Source: Halobacteriovorax sp. DA5
GTDB lineage: Bacteria > Bdellovibrionota > Bacteriovoracia > Bacteriovoracales > Bacteriovoracaceae
NCBI RefSeq assembly: GCF_002903145.1
Contig: NZ_PPDJ01000002.1
Coordinates: forward strand, 124,001-188,000
Length of the DNA: 64,000 nucleotides
Reading direction: 5' to 3'
Shown here: positions 32,988 through 42,299 of the stretch, piece after piece
Numbering within the stretch: position 1 is the stretch's first letter
Layout of the letters: each line of letters starts with the position of its first letter
Program-made: the position numbers and the translations under genes
The notes under the pieces: model-generated
What the model was told of the DNA's origin: nothing
Seen by the model: only the letters and a program-made list of their open reading frames with translations
Database searches by the model: none

Positions 32988-33407
32988 ATGGTTGACATAC
33001 ATTCAATAATTGCAACTCATAAAAATAAAGAAGTTGATTCAAGTAAGATCGATACGAACTCTTATCCTATTCCTACGTTTTCTGATATCCCTGAAATATT
33101 TTTTGATGAGATTCTTGTTAACTATCGTTTAACAAGAGTTGAAATCGTTGTTTTAATGTATCTCTATCGTCGTGTTTGGGCGAAAACAAATCCATATCGT
33201 GAACATGGAATCTCTCAACTAATGTCTTTGTCTGAAATAGTTGAAAGGCTTCAAATATCTTTAGAGGAAATTCATCAATCAATTCTTAAGCTTGAAAACT
33301 TTGGATTCATTTCTACTATCAGAGTTGGCCAATATTTTGTCAGAAGATTCTTTACGAAAGAATATGACGAGTATTATGGTCAAAATTATGATGACTTTGA
33401 AGTTTAG
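32988..33407 (+). CDS. Small winged-helix-like DNA-binding protein
   Basis: 139 residues. The central part (YRLTRVEIVVLMYLYRRVW ... LMSLSEIVERLQISLEEIHQSILKLENFGFISTIRVGQ) reads as a winged-helix, similar to replication initiator or DnaD-type N-terminal domains. Start ATG at 32988 follows GGGGGAG closely. Role unknown: transcription factor or replication accessory. It precedes the 620-residue protein by 101 bp. Confidence 0.6.
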   Translation: MVDIHSIIATHKNKEVDSSKIDTNSYPIPTFSDIPEIFFDEILVNYRLTRVEIVVLMYLYRRVWAKTNPYREHGISQLMSLSEIVERLQISLEEIHQSILKLENFGFISTIRVGQYFVRRFFTKEYDEYYGQNYDDFEV

Positions 33408-33465
33408 ATTTTGTGTCAAACTTATAATCCCTGTAAAACCAATATGTTGTGTACTCTTTTTTAAA

Positions 33466-33479
33466 ACATGATATCATGT
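33466..33479 (+). promoter_or_regulatory. Perfect palindrome in the promoter region of the 33509 gene
   Basis: ACATGAT-ATCATGT, a perfect 14-base palindrome containing TATCAT, a plausible -10, 29 bp before the start codon. The winged-helix protein encoded just upstream is a possible binder. Confidence 0.4.
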
Positions 33480-33508
33480 AGATAAGATTAATTTGCTGGA
33501 GCTAATTT

Positions 33509-35371
33509 GTGTCAAAAAAGATTGCTTATCTAGGACAGGATCTTGGTTATTGGGATGACCTAAAGAAAGTTTACGCCAAGACTTATCCTGATGAAGAAAA
33601 GAGTTTTCATCATTTTTCTTATAATGAGAAAAATATCAATCTTTGTATTTATGATCTCTTTGAGTTGGCCCCTTCAATTATCTATATCGACATAAAGAAA
33701 GAAGAAGTTTTTGGACATAATTTAGGAATGATTCTTAAAAGAATTCATTTTTTTAGATCGATACCTGTCGTTGCAATTGTTAGTAATTTAGATGAAGTTA
33801 AAAAATTAATATCAATTCATTTTGACTTCGTATTTGTTAAGGGGATTGAAGTTCACGATGTTGTACACCACCCTTATAAGCTTCGCTATCCTTCAGAAGC
33901 TGTTTCTTCAGAGTTTGCTTTAGCTAAATTAACAGCACCTATTAAATTAAAAGAGATTGCTCGTGTTGGTTTTTACGGACTAAGCACAATGCACATTGAA
34001 AGTAATAATATCGCACAAGAAGGTAAGCTTGTTGAAGTCGAGCATTCTTTAGAAAAGAATTTAATGGCGACAAATTACTTCATTGCTCGCAAGCACGGGT
34101 TTGATAATATCTATTATGGAGCAAATGGCTGGTCAGAGTTAGAGTATTTATTCGTCGATCCTGCAAAGCGTGAAGATGGAAGCTTTAGTTTTAATGTAGA
34201 AGATTTATCAGAAGATGAGCTTAATAAAAAACTAAAGATTGGTAAAACGTTTAAGTCTTGGGTTAATGATAACTCTTCATATGGGTCACAAAAGCGTACA
34301 AAGCTATTTATGGTCGATCCTCAATTACATTATTTCAAGCAAAGTGAAAAGTTAATCGATACTTATGATTTTGTTTTCCGTATCAATGAAAAATTTGATC
34401 AGGACTATACTTATGTGGGCCGTTTAAATCCAGATATAATTGTCTATTGTTATCCTGATTTTATTTCAGATGTTGAGATGGAGGATGCTAAGGATAATCA
34501 AGATGTAGAGCAGATGGCCAATGTTGCTCAAAATCTTGAAGAGTTCCACAAGAGGCAAGACGAGATTCTTAAAGATGCGATTAGCAATATTAAAAAATTA
34601 AGTGATAACAATCCTTATTTTATCGTCATAAATTGTGATCGATATGATTCAAAGGCCTTTCAAGAAAGATTTAATTATCAATTTGCTCTCGTAAATCCAA
34701 CAATGATTGGTATGAATGTTCTATCTCAAATGGTACATCAGTTAGAAGAAAGACGCCTTGTTAAAGAAGAACAAGAGCTTAATACTAAAATTGCAGCATT
34801 AAGAAAGAAAGATCCAATTAAGTATGCTAAATTGAATAAGTCATACTTTGATCCACCTAAATACTTCATTAGTAAAAAGTCACCTTTAAGTCATGCTCTA
34901 ATTATAAGAGACGCTAAGTTAATTGAAATTTCTGAATCAATATGTTTCTTTTCTTTAGATCAAGAACTTGTTCTAGGGAATTACTATCTAACTCATCCTT
35001 TTAATTTTGCAGTAAAAATCATTCCTCAAGATGGTAATGTTTTTATCAAGGACGGCAATACTTACAAATATAAGGGGCTGATACACGCCATTGGCGAAAA
35101 AGAAAAGATGCGTCTTCGACAATTTGTAAATGATATCTACACTCAACATAAGAAAGAGATCCGAGAAAAAGAAGCACTTGAAATGCAAGAGGCCAATGCT
35201 CGATTCTTAGAAGAACAAAGAAAGGCCGGTCTAACTGAAGAAGAGGCCGCGGCCGAGGCTGAAGCGCAGGAGCAAGCTCTTAAGGAAGAAAAGCTTAAGA
35301 ATACGGCCCCTGAGAATATGGATCTTTTAAATGATCTTGATGCTGCTATCACTAAAAAATCAGGACAGTAG
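33509..35371 (+). CDS. Large cytoplasmic protein, possible REC-like and PilZ-like domains
   Basis: 620 residues, no membrane segment. The first ~130 residues have alternating hydrophobic strands and helices like a receiver domain (APSIIYIDIKKEE, PVVAIVSNLDEVKK, DFVFVKGIE) without a convincing phosphorylation set. A PilZ-like stretch follows (PIKLKEIARVGFYGLSTMHIES). A second receiver-like block lies at about 265-420 (TKLFMVDPQLHYFKQ ... YFIVINCDRYDS). The C-terminus is an Ala/Glu-rich coiled coil. Start is GTG with GGAG upstream. The domain readings are my pattern-level inference; no function is claimed. Confidence 0.72.
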   Translation: MSKKIAYLGQDLGYWDDLKKVYAKTYPDEEKSFHHFSYNEKNINLCIYDLFELAPSIIYIDIKKEEVFGHNLGMILKRIHFFRSIPVVAIVSNLDEVKKLISIHFDFVFVKGIEVHDVVHHPYKLRYPSEAVSSEFALAKLTAPIKLKEIARVGFYGLSTMHIESNNIAQEGKLVEVEHSLEKNLMATNYFIARKHGFDNIYYGANGWSELEYLFVDPAKREDGSFSFNVEDLSEDELNKKLKIGKTFKSWVNDNSSYGSQKRTKLFMVDPQLHYFKQSEKLIDTYDFVFRINEKFDQDYTYVGRLNPDIIVYCYPDFISDVEMEDAKDNQDVEQMANVAQNLEEFHKRQDEILKDAISNIKKLSDNNPYFIVINCDRYDSKAFQERFNYQFALVNPTMIGMNVLSQMVHQLEERRLVKEEQELNTKIAALRKKDPIKYAKLNKSYFDPPKYFISKKSPLSHALIIRDAKLIEISESICFFSLDQELVLGNYYLTHPFNFAVKIIPQDGNVFIKDGNTYKYKGLIHAIGEKEKMRLRQFVNDIYTQHKKEIREKEALEMQEANARFLEEQRKAGLTEEEAAAEAEAQEQALKEEKLKNTAPENMDLLNDLDAAITKKSGQ

Positions 35372-35491
35372 TCTGAGTAGTCTGAGTAGTTTGTTCAACT
35401 AAGTTGCTAAACATTCTCTTCTTTTCTTACATCTTGTGATTTATTTTCCAACTGCCATTAAAATGAAAGGATATTTTCATGGAGGAAGATA

Positions 35492-36712
35492 ATGAGAAAT
35501 CTAATGCTAGCATTGATGCTATTAGTATCGAGCAATGTTCTTGCGCTAAATTCAGATACAGTAAATGAGAAATTCAATAATAGATTCTCTTTTGAAAGAG
35601 ATGACTCTGGAAAGCTTATTGCTGTAAGAGACCGTACTATTCGTACACAATTCAAATTCAAGGATTACGTTGAGTATATTAAAAACTCAATCCTAAATGA
35701 ACAGGCCCTGATGTCGCAAAGTGGTTTAACTGGAAATTATGAAGCAGAAGTTGAAGGTCTATTTGAAACTGGTCACAGCTTTTTAGGAAATGATTTTCAA
35801 ACTCAAAAAAATGTAAAAAGAGTTGTTACATCTATGCGTGCATTTGAAGGTGTTGACTTCAATGCAATTTTTGCTGATGAAAACTTTAATAACTTAATTG
35901 AAGAGTTTGGTTCAAAGATTAAAGATGCTTTCTATTATATTGATCCAACAATAATTGCTAAGCCTGATAATGCAACTTTCTTTTATCGTAAAAATGTAAC
36001 TTATAAGATTGTAAATTGGGCGCTAAATCAAGCGCGTAAGCGTTTATCAACTGTTCCAGCTCTAAATACAGCTTTTTATGTAATTACAGAGACGGAAAAG
36101 CTTTTTAGAACAAGACGCTTTTATCACCAAAACCTTCTATTACATTATCTTGAATTTGCAACTCCTGTGGAGCTTGGTCTATCTAAGGAAGAAGCTGATC
36201 TTATTTATTCTTCTATCTATGAATCAAGAATTGATTGGATTGCATTTTGGGAGTCAAATAGTGCTAAGTTAAACTGGTCAAGATATGGAACAGCAAGCTT
36301 TTATTCTCAATTTAGAACAGCTACAAATCGATTTAGATCTTATAAGTCAAAGTATTCAGAGGTTGGCGAAAGAATTAACTATGGTTTCCAAGAGGTAACA
36401 CTAGATGGCGAAAGAGTTATCGTTAACTTATTCGACGGTAATCATACATTTGATAAGTCTCCAGCGATTGCTTACTCGTTTGATCGTCCTAATCGTGTAA
36501 AGAGACTTAGAAGCGTACTTACTCTTGCTAGCCTTGGCCTAAGTTTTGTACCACTTCCTGCAATTATTAAGGATAATGTTGATGGTTTTATTAAGTCATA
36601 CTATAAGCAGCAACAAATCACTGAAGGAGCGCTGATTGGATACTTCGAAATGAATGATGACCAATTTATGCTTCAAGAAATTAGATCTCAATATATCAAT
36701 CCATTTATGTAA
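35492..36712 (+). CDS. Secreted protein of unknown function
   Basis: 406 residues with signal peptide (RNLMLALMLLVSSNVLA) and a mostly helical mature part rich in Asn, Tyr, Phe and Arg. Near the C-terminus a hydrophobic hairpin (LRSVLTLASLGLSFVPLPAIIKDNV, about 342-366) might contact a membrane. No enzyme motif recognised. It has a GGAGG site and a strong terminator, so it is a single-gene unit. Likely periplasmic or exported. Confidence 0.72.
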   Translation: MRNLMLALMLLVSSNVLALNSDTVNEKFNNRFSFERDDSGKLIAVRDRTIRTQFKFKDYVEYIKNSILNEQALMSQSGLTGNYEAEVEGLFETGHSFLGNDFQTQKNVKRVVTSMRAFEGVDFNAIFADENFNNLIEEFGSKIKDAFYYIDPTIIAKPDNATFFYRKNVTYKIVNWALNQARKRLSTVPALNTAFYVITETEKLFRTRRFYHQNLLLHYLEFATPVELGLSKEEADLIYSSIYESRIDWIAFWESNSAKLNWSRYGTASFYSQFRTATNRFRSYKSKYSEVGERINYGFQEVTLDGERVIVNLFDGNHTFDKSPAIAYSFDRPNRVKRLRSVLTLASLGLSFVPLPAIIKDNVDGFIKSYYKQQQITEGALIGYFEMNDDQFMLQEIRSQYINPFM

Positions 36713-36719
36713 TAAAAAA

Positions 36720-36744
36720 GGGCCTCTTAGAAGGCCCTTTTTTT
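36720..36744. terminator. Bidirectional terminator
   Basis: gggcct/aggccc with a cttaga loop, A-run before and seven T after, between convergent genes (secreted protein and ccsA). Confidence 0.88.
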
Positions 36745-38254
36745 ATGCTGCTTTATGATTTGATTTTATGACTGTTAGAATTAAAAAGATCGTTTGCACT
36801 GCAAAGAATGTTCCTAGGAAGTAGGCACCACCTTGAGAGAATCCATAAGAGTGAAGTCCTGTTGCTAGGATGTAGTTAACCCCAAACCATGCCATCATTA
36901 CACTCATGAAAGCTGCTGCAACTAGTACTGAAAAGCTCTTATTTGTGATCCAATTTGTGTACTTTCCGTGAAGGATTGCCATGTAGATACAAAGTACAAT
37001 TAATGACCATGTCTCTTTTGGATCCCATCCCCAGAAACGTCCCCAAGAGTAATCGGCCCATACACCACCAAGGATAATTCCTGCTGCAAGCATGATGATA
37101 CCGTATTTAAGAGTCGTATAGATTAGATCGTTATAATATGTCTCATCTTCAACTTTAAAGTCTGTGAAAGCTCTTTTGAAAAGAATTGTATTTGCTAGAA
37201 TCCAACTAAGAGCAAGGGCACCATAAGACATGATAATTGTCGTAACGTGTGTGCTTAGCCAGAAGTTATCTCTTAGAACGGGAACAAGTGGACTAATCGA
37301 TGGTGAAACCATATTTGTCGCAAATGTAATCATCATAAGTGTACATAGGTTGTATGCAAGTCCCATGTATAGGTAAGTCTTTTCATTTTTCAGGTGACCA
37401 ATGATCATCGATAGAAGTAGAGCACCATAGCCTGAAAAGATCACTGTTTCATACATATTTGTAATTGGCGCACGTCCTGAAATATAAACTCTTAATGCGA
37501 TATAAACAGTTTGAACAATGATTGTAAGTGTTGATAGAGCAAGAGCTACACCAAATTTCTTGAAAAGAACTAATGCTGCCAAGCCAATTAAAGTAAGAGC
37601 GAAAGCGATTTTAGTTAGTTGTAGCTTATCGAATAAGAATTCTGTTAAATACTTCTCTCCTTTAACTTCGATATAGTCTTTCTTTGCTTTAGCAAATACA
37701 TCTTTAAATGGAGTTGAAGATACTTGCGCTAGAGCGTCTACTTTTTCTTTTGTTAGAAAGTTTGTTACAGGCTCCCAGCTTATCTCATTACCCATTTTTA
37801 CAGGTAACTGCCAGTTGTTCCCACTTGTTATATCTTGATAAAGAGCGATCTTGTTAAGGAGTCTATTAAGCTCCTTCTTGTAACCCGACTCAACCTTTTC
37901 TTTCTGGTAGGCCATTCTAATCGTTACATTTTCATCGATTAAGTCATCAAGTGCCATTGAACTCTTGCCGCCAAGAAGTTCCTTTGCGTTCTTGTGTTCA
38001 ATCTTTGTCTCAAGCTTAAATGGAGCCTCTAGGCCAAATGCCTTAGAGCTAAGAAGACAAAATGTATCTACTGATGAGTATCCTTTTGCCTTGTACTTTC
38101 CTGTTAGGTGATGAATTACTTCCTTTGCATGTACAGTAAGCGGCTTAATTCTTCCATCTTGAAGAATTGGAAGCTTACCTAATTCATCATTACAAAAATT
38201 AACGTTTGCAAGTGTACTTGTTGCAATAAGTAAACTTAGTAGTATCTTAATCAT
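36743..38254 (-). CDS. ccsA: System II cytochrome c maturation protein CcsA (ResC)
   Basis: Inner-membrane haem handler of cytochrome c maturation. 503 residues: a periplasmic N-terminal domain (INFCND to about 190, with LPILQDGRIKPLTVHA), then many membrane helices with the WWD haem motif (WGRFWGWDPKETW) and flanking His residues (THVTTIIMSYG; LHGKY). The start overlaps the end of resB by 4 bp. The N-terminal domain resembles that of fused CcsBA/NrfI proteins. The cytochrome c at 41480 is a likely client. Confidence 0.92.
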   Translation of the reverse strand: MIKILLSLLIATSTLANVNFCNDELGKLPILQDGRIKPLTVHAKEVIHHLTGKYKAKGYSSVDTFCLLSSKAFGLEAPFKLETKIEHKNAKELLGGKSSMALDDLIDENVTIRMAYQKEKVESGYKKELNRLLNKIALYQDITSGNNWQLPVKMGNEISWEPVTNFLTKEKVDALAQVSSTPFKDVFAKAKKDYIEVKGEKYLTEFLFDKLQLTKIAFALTLIGLAALVLFKKFGVALALSTLTIIVQTVYIALRVYISGRAPITNMYETVIFSGYGALLLSMIIGHLKNEKTYLYMGLAYNLCTLMMITFATNMVSPSISPLVPVLRDNFWLSTHVTTIIMSYGALALSWILANTILFKRAFTDFKVEDETYYNDLIYTTLKYGIIMLAAGIILGGVWADYSWGRFWGWDPKETWSLIVLCIYMAILHGKYTNWITNKSFSVLVAAAFMSVMMAWFGVNYILATGLHSYGFSQGGAYFLGTFFAVQTIFLILTVIKSNHKAA

Positions 38255-39918
38255 TTCTTATCTCCTAGTTGGCCATTATCTGCTACTTCAAGACCTAATA
38301 GCTCCTTAGTTTTTCTCTTTGGGCGATAATTTAAGTAGTAATGCCATAGAGAGCCTAATACGAGTAGGATTGAGCCTAGGTATTTAATCCAGCGTCCTTG
38401 ATCAAGGTTAACTGATAGGGTTGAACTATATTGTCCAGTTTCTGGGTCCTGTGAGTAAGAGGCCTGGTAAAATGTGAAGCCATCATACTTAAGGGGGTTA
38501 TTCATATAGATATGATATGGAGATGTCTCTCCGTCTGTGAATAAGTTAACAAAACTCTCATAACTCGCTGGACGGTTAGTACCAGGGTCTTTATCCATCT
38601 TAAATCGAGTTAACGTAAACTCGAATGGTAGAAGAAACGATCTCTTTGTTAAGTAAACATTAGTCTTTACACCATCGATTAGAACAGAAACAGGCTTGTC
38701 ATCTGTTAGCCAATATTCCTTGTCTCTAACTTGGATTTTTGCAGCTCTCGTAATACCTTTTACAAGGCCTCCGTTTTGCTGAATAGGAAGAGTTGATTGT
38801 GGAACCATTGTTGGAACAAGATTTTGTTCATTACGTACAAGTTTTAAAGTAAAGCCCATCCAAGGAAGTGACATTAGGCCTTGGCCATCAAAACTTTGGC
38901 TTACCCATTTATCTGCATCCTTATCAAAGAAAGATGCTGAATCCCCAAAAAGGAATAGGTTCGGTTTTTCTTTAAAAAGATTTTTTGAGAATACTCTAAT
39001 TGGAGCATTCATTGCTGGCTTTAATTCTTGATCAAGTGCCCATGGGCTTAAGTCTGGAAGAAACGAGTAAACATTTTCTCCATCTTTAATGACAAAGAAT
39101 CGTTTATTTGTTGCTGTCTCTTCTACCTTGATATTTTTCTCTTCAGCTGTGTAGCATTGAGATGTTCTTGAGTCCCATAGAATTAATCCACTATCACTTG
39201 GTGTAGAAAAGCATGGAGCAAGTGTCTTTGGTAAGTAAGTGATGCTTAGAAGTCCCATGCTTAGAGAGGCTTGAAAATCAAATGCTTCAGGATGAAGACT
39301 TAGAGTGAAGTCTTGGGCCACGTTATCATTAGAGATGATATAGCTTGATGAATGCATATTCTCAGAGTCATTTACGCTATCTTTGGCCGGCTGCCAACGC
39401 ATAACTTTATCAGCAAATGGAATGTACTCTTTAATTTCAATTTCTTTATATGTAACATCAATACTACTATCAAATGCACTATAAGGTAGGGGAAGAACAG
39501 CTCTTGTATTCTCATCTGGACGAGTGATCTCAATTACATCTTCATTTAAAACAACTTGCCTCGATGGGCTCATTGGTTGTAAGTGAATTGTCCCGTCGAT
39601 ACCTGCGATATATGTGACAAAAGAACCAATACCAATAATGATAAGGCCGGCGTGAATTGTATAGAATCCGTAAAGTCTCTTTTTAACTGGAAGTCTGATT
39701 AATGCCGCAAATAGAATACTTAGGCCCATGAAGAATTGGATGGCCATAAACCACCATGTCTTATAGATAAGTCTTCCTACAAAATCTGTTCCGTAATAAC
39801 TTTCAACGAATGTTCCTACAATCATTGCAAGTGAAAATAGTGAGATAATAAAAACTGCGAATTTCATTGAGCCAATCGAACGCTCAAAGTACTTGTAATT
39901 GAACTTGTTACTTACCAT
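38251..39918 (-). CDS. resB: System II cytochrome c maturation protein ResB (Ccs1)
   Basis: 555 residues. N-terminal membrane helices (SMKFAVFIISLFSLAMIVGTFVES; TWWFMAIQFFMGLSILFAALIRL; YTIHAGLIIIGIGSF), a large periplasmic domain, and a last helix (WIKYLGSILLVLGSLWHYYLNY). The FYQASYSQDPETG stretch is a ResB hallmark. Works with CcsA to export haem and attach it to apocytochromes. The two genes overlap by 4 bp and form an operon; resB is promoter-proximal. Confidence 0.9.
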   Translation of the reverse strand: MVSNKFNYKYFERSIGSMKFAVFIISLFSLAMIVGTFVESYYGTDFVGRLIYKTWWFMAIQFFMGLSILFAALIRLPVKKRLYGFYTIHAGLIIIGIGSFVTYIAGIDGTIHLQPMSPSRQVVLNEDVIEITRPDENTRAVLPLPYSAFDSSIDVTYKEIEIKEYIPFADKVMRWQPAKDSVNDSENMHSSSYIISNDNVAQDFTLSLHPEAFDFQASLSMGLLSITYLPKTLAPCFSTPSDSGLILWDSRTSQCYTAEEKNIKVEETATNKRFFVIKDGENVYSFLPDLSPWALDQELKPAMNAPIRVFSKNLFKEKPNLFLFGDSASFFDKDADKWVSQSFDGQGLMSLPWMGFTLKLVRNEQNLVPTMVPQSTLPIQQNGGLVKGITRAAKIQVRDKEYWLTDDKPVSVLIDGVKTNVYLTKRSFLLPFEFTLTRFKMDKDPGTNRPASYESFVNLFTDGETSPYHIYMNNPLKYDGFTFYQASYSQDPETGQYSSTLSVNLDQGRWIKYLGSILLVLGSLWHYYLNYRPKRKTKELLGLEVADNGQLGDKK

Positions 39919-40002
39919 TGCTTTTTAGCCTTTTTCCTTTGCTAAATTAAATAGCATAGTTGGTAAAGAGAGGCTATGGATTTCAAAAAGTTTTCAAAAA
40001 CC

Positions 40003-40707
40003 TTACAAAAGTGGCGCGCTTTTTATGATCATGTACGCAATATAAACAATTGAGTAGAGAAAGAGTTGATGAGTAACATAAATGATGAATGAGTGCTTAC
40101 CTAAGAACTGAATAAAGCGCATAATTTTCCACTGAGGATAGTCGATTTGATACCATTTTAGATGAAAGAAGGTGATACCAAGCATCGAGACTGCGGCCCA
40201 TGGAAAGACTGCTATATAATCTAGTGAAGCGTGACTCATTTCTGGAAATGGAATGGCATATGGAGTCATTTGAAGCACGAGAATTACCAATGCAAGTAAT
40301 GCGCTAAGCCAAGGTTTTTTTCTTATAGGAGTCACTAGGATTGTTGTGAAGAAGATACAGTGTAATGTTCCAAAATAGATCCAATTTTTTGGAAACATAA
40401 AATATGTTGAGATGCTGATAATTAGTGCCGCTATTCCGATCTTTGCGAGGCGAATTAGGTAGGGACGTGGGTGAATCTTTCCTGGGTGTGCCATGCACAT
40501 TGAGACACCTACTGAAAACATAAAGAGAGTCACAATAAGGCGTGGAAGATAGTACCAAAACCCTGGTCTAAAAAATTCAACATCCACAAAACCAAAGACA
40601 TCAAGATCATAAGTAAAGTGGAAGATAATCATTAAAATGACGGCAACACCTCTGGTCAGGTCAATTAGGTGGTATCTCTTTTTTACTGTTTGTGAATCTT
40701 GTGTCAT
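40003..40707 (-). CDS. DUF1624/HGSNAT-type membrane acyltransferase
   Basis: 234 residues with about six to seven membrane helices. The N-terminal HLIDLTRGVAVILMIIFHFTYDLDVFGF is the signature of the heparan-alpha-glucosaminide N-acetyltransferase catalytic domain (DUF1624) in bacteria; the His in IIFHFTYD is likely catalytic. Such proteins probably acylate a sugar or envelope glycan. The substrate is unknown. It lies upstream of resB on the same strand, 84 bp apart, and divergent from the gene at 40789. Confidence 0.82.
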   Translation of the reverse strand: MTQDSQTVKKRYHLIDLTRGVAVILMIIFHFTYDLDVFGFVDVEFFRPGFWYYLPRLIVTLFMFSVGVSMCMAHPGKIHPRPYLIRLAKIGIAALIISISTYFMFPKNWIYFGTLHCIFFTTILVTPIRKKPWLSALLALVILVLQMTPYAIPFPEMSHASLDYIAVFPWAAVSMLGITFFHLKWYQIDYPQWKIMRFIQFLGKHSFIIYVTHQLFLYSIVYIAYMIIKSAPLL

Positions 40708-40788
40708 TTCTAAATGATAGCATAATCTCTTAATTTATGGTCAAAAGTATTCAAAGCTGATAATTTGATCCATACAAAAAGGTGGATA

Positions 40789-41403
40789 ATGACAATTTCA
40801 AATAAAGCACATGAGCTTCTTAGGGAGCTCGATCCTGCACAATTTAATCAATATATTTCTGCAAACTTCTTTGATGATAGCTTTATGGCAAATGAAGAGG
40901 ATGCATTGAAGAAAAAGGCCCTACTTTATAGTGCTCTTACTATTATAAAAAAAGTTGGCCCGGCATCACTATTTGTTATGACTTTTAGAGAAGCCGAAAG
41001 TTTTCTAAGAGATAATGCTAGTGAGCATAGCTGGCCTAATGTTTTGGATTTAAAAAAGTGGTTTGAAACAATCTTGCAAGAGATTCAAAAAGAATTTTTT
41101 GAAAATGCACTTATGAATAATAAGATTGAGATTCTTAATTGGGAGAAATTGTCTTTGCAAGAGCGAATTCAGAAAATGGCCCTACTTATAGATAATGTGA
41201 ATACTACATTGGAGAGTTATAATTTAGGTCAAATTGAATTATTTAGCATTGAAGAAAATGAGGTCTGTGTAGATGATGGGATAGCTTTTGGTGGCTTGCG
41301 TCAGTTACAGGCCGATAGTTTAAAAGAAATTATTTACGATGGAATCGCTAAGTATTTGAACTTTAGCTTTCAATCTCAGCGTATAAAATTAGTTGCGCAG
41401 TGA
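40789..41403 (+). CDS. Hypothetical soluble protein
   Basis: 204 residues from ATG 40789, which has AAAGGTGG 3-10 bases upstream; an in-frame TTG at 40765 has none. Mostly helical and acidic (AHELLRELDPAQFNQYISANFFDD). No motif recognised. It is followed 76 bp later by a cytochrome c gene in the same direction. Function unknown. Confidence 0.7.
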   Translation: MTISNKAHELLRELDPAQFNQYISANFFDDSFMANEEDALKKKALLYSALTIIKKVGPASLFVMTFREAESFLRDNASEHSWPNVLDLKKWFETILQEIQKEFFENALMNNKIEILNWEKLSLQERIQKMALLIDNVNTTLESYNLGQIELFSIEENEVCVDDGIAFGGLRQLQADSLKEIIYDGIAKYLNFSFQSQRIKLVAQ

Positions 41404-41479
41404 TGTATAAGCAGTTAATATTAGATAGCTATACGGTAAAGAAAATTAACAAATTAGATATTATAAAAGAGGAAGTAGA

Positions 41480-41782
41480 ATGAAGTTAACGGCCCTTGCA
41501 CTTATCACACTAGGTATTTTTTCAATGAATACTGCTCACGCTCAAAGCGCGGCCAAAGGTAAGACTCTATATTCACGTTGTATTTCATGCCACGGGGATA
41601 ATGGGGAAGGAAAGAAGTCGATGAACGCTCCTCGTATTGCTGGACAATACGACTGGTATATCTATTCATCACTTGTTCAGTTTAAAACTGGTGAAAGAAA
41701 GAACCCAGATATGTTACCATTTATTAAAGGTCTGAACGACTCAGACTTTAAAGATCTTGCTGCTTATATCTCTACGCTATAA
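41480..41782 (+). CDS. Periplasmic class I c-type cytochrome
   Basis: 100 residues: signal peptide ending AHAQ, haem motif CISCH (Cys34, Cys37, His38), and axial Met78 in NPDMLPF. The RGEGKKSMNAPRIAGQ-like middle resembles cytochrome c553/c4 halves. A small electron carrier of the periplasm. It needs the CcsA/ResB system encoded 3 kb away for haem attachment. Ribosome-binding site GAGG lies 8 bases before the ATG. Confidence 0.92.
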   Translation: MKLTALALITLGIFSMNTAHAQSAAKGKTLYSRCISCHGDNGEGKKSMNAPRIAGQYDWYIYSSLVQFKTGERKNPDMLPFIKGLNDSDFKDLAAYISTL

Positions 41783-41831
41783 TTGTAGAAAGATCTCAGT
41801 TTTTTACAATATTATTTACTAGGAAGGAATC

Positions 41832-42299
41832 ATGGTAAAGGCCATTCAATTAGGTGAACTAAGTTTTGAGTCAGTTACATCTCAAAAGAAAGTAAAAGAC
41901 GTTTACGACTATAACGTTGAGGCATTTTCTGATAGTCCAGATTTCAAGTGGACATTAGATGATATTAAGAAAGAGTTGTCTGATGGTTGGCAGCTTTATT
42001 CAGTAAAGTTATCTGAGGAGATTATTGCAGCTGCTTTCGTTAAGAAAGAGGGTGACAAACTTCTTTGTAAGAATACATCGATTAAGATGCAACATAGTGG
42101 AAGTGGTTTTTCTCACAGAATCATGGACTTTTTTGAGCAAGCAGCGAGAGAGTTTGATGTGAAGGAAATTGTTCACTTCTGTTCAATTGATAATTTCAGA
42201 CAGTATTCACTAAATGAAAGTCACGGTTATGAGAAGACGGCCCGTCGTCTTGGAAATAACGGACACACTACTGAGTGGATTAAGCAAATTAGTAAGTAG
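41832..42299 (+). CDS. GNAT-like N-acetyltransferase
   Basis: 155 residues with the GNAT layout: a strand with IIAAAFVKKEGDKLL, then SIKMQHSGSGFSHRIMDFFEQAARE, which replaces the usual R/Q-x-x-G-x-G/A CoA loop (Q-HSGSG), and the C-terminal FRQYSLNESHGYEKTARR, typical of the last GNAT strand and helix (N..GF/Y). Substrate unknown. It follows the cytochrome gene by 49 bp. Its end overlaps the convergent gene by 11 bp. Confidence 0.72.
   Translation: MVKAIQLGELSFESVTSQKKVKDVYDYNVEAFSDSPDFKWTLDDIKKELSDGWQLYSVKLSEEIIAAAFVKKEGDKLLCKNTSIKMQHSGSGFSHRIMDFFEQAAREFDVKEIVHFCSIDNFRQYSLNESHGYEKTARRLGNNGHTTEWIKQISK

Noticed and set aside
35369-35395. Short tandem repeat of tagtctgag after the 620-residue gene
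   Set aside because: Two to three copies of about 10 bases; too short to interpret.
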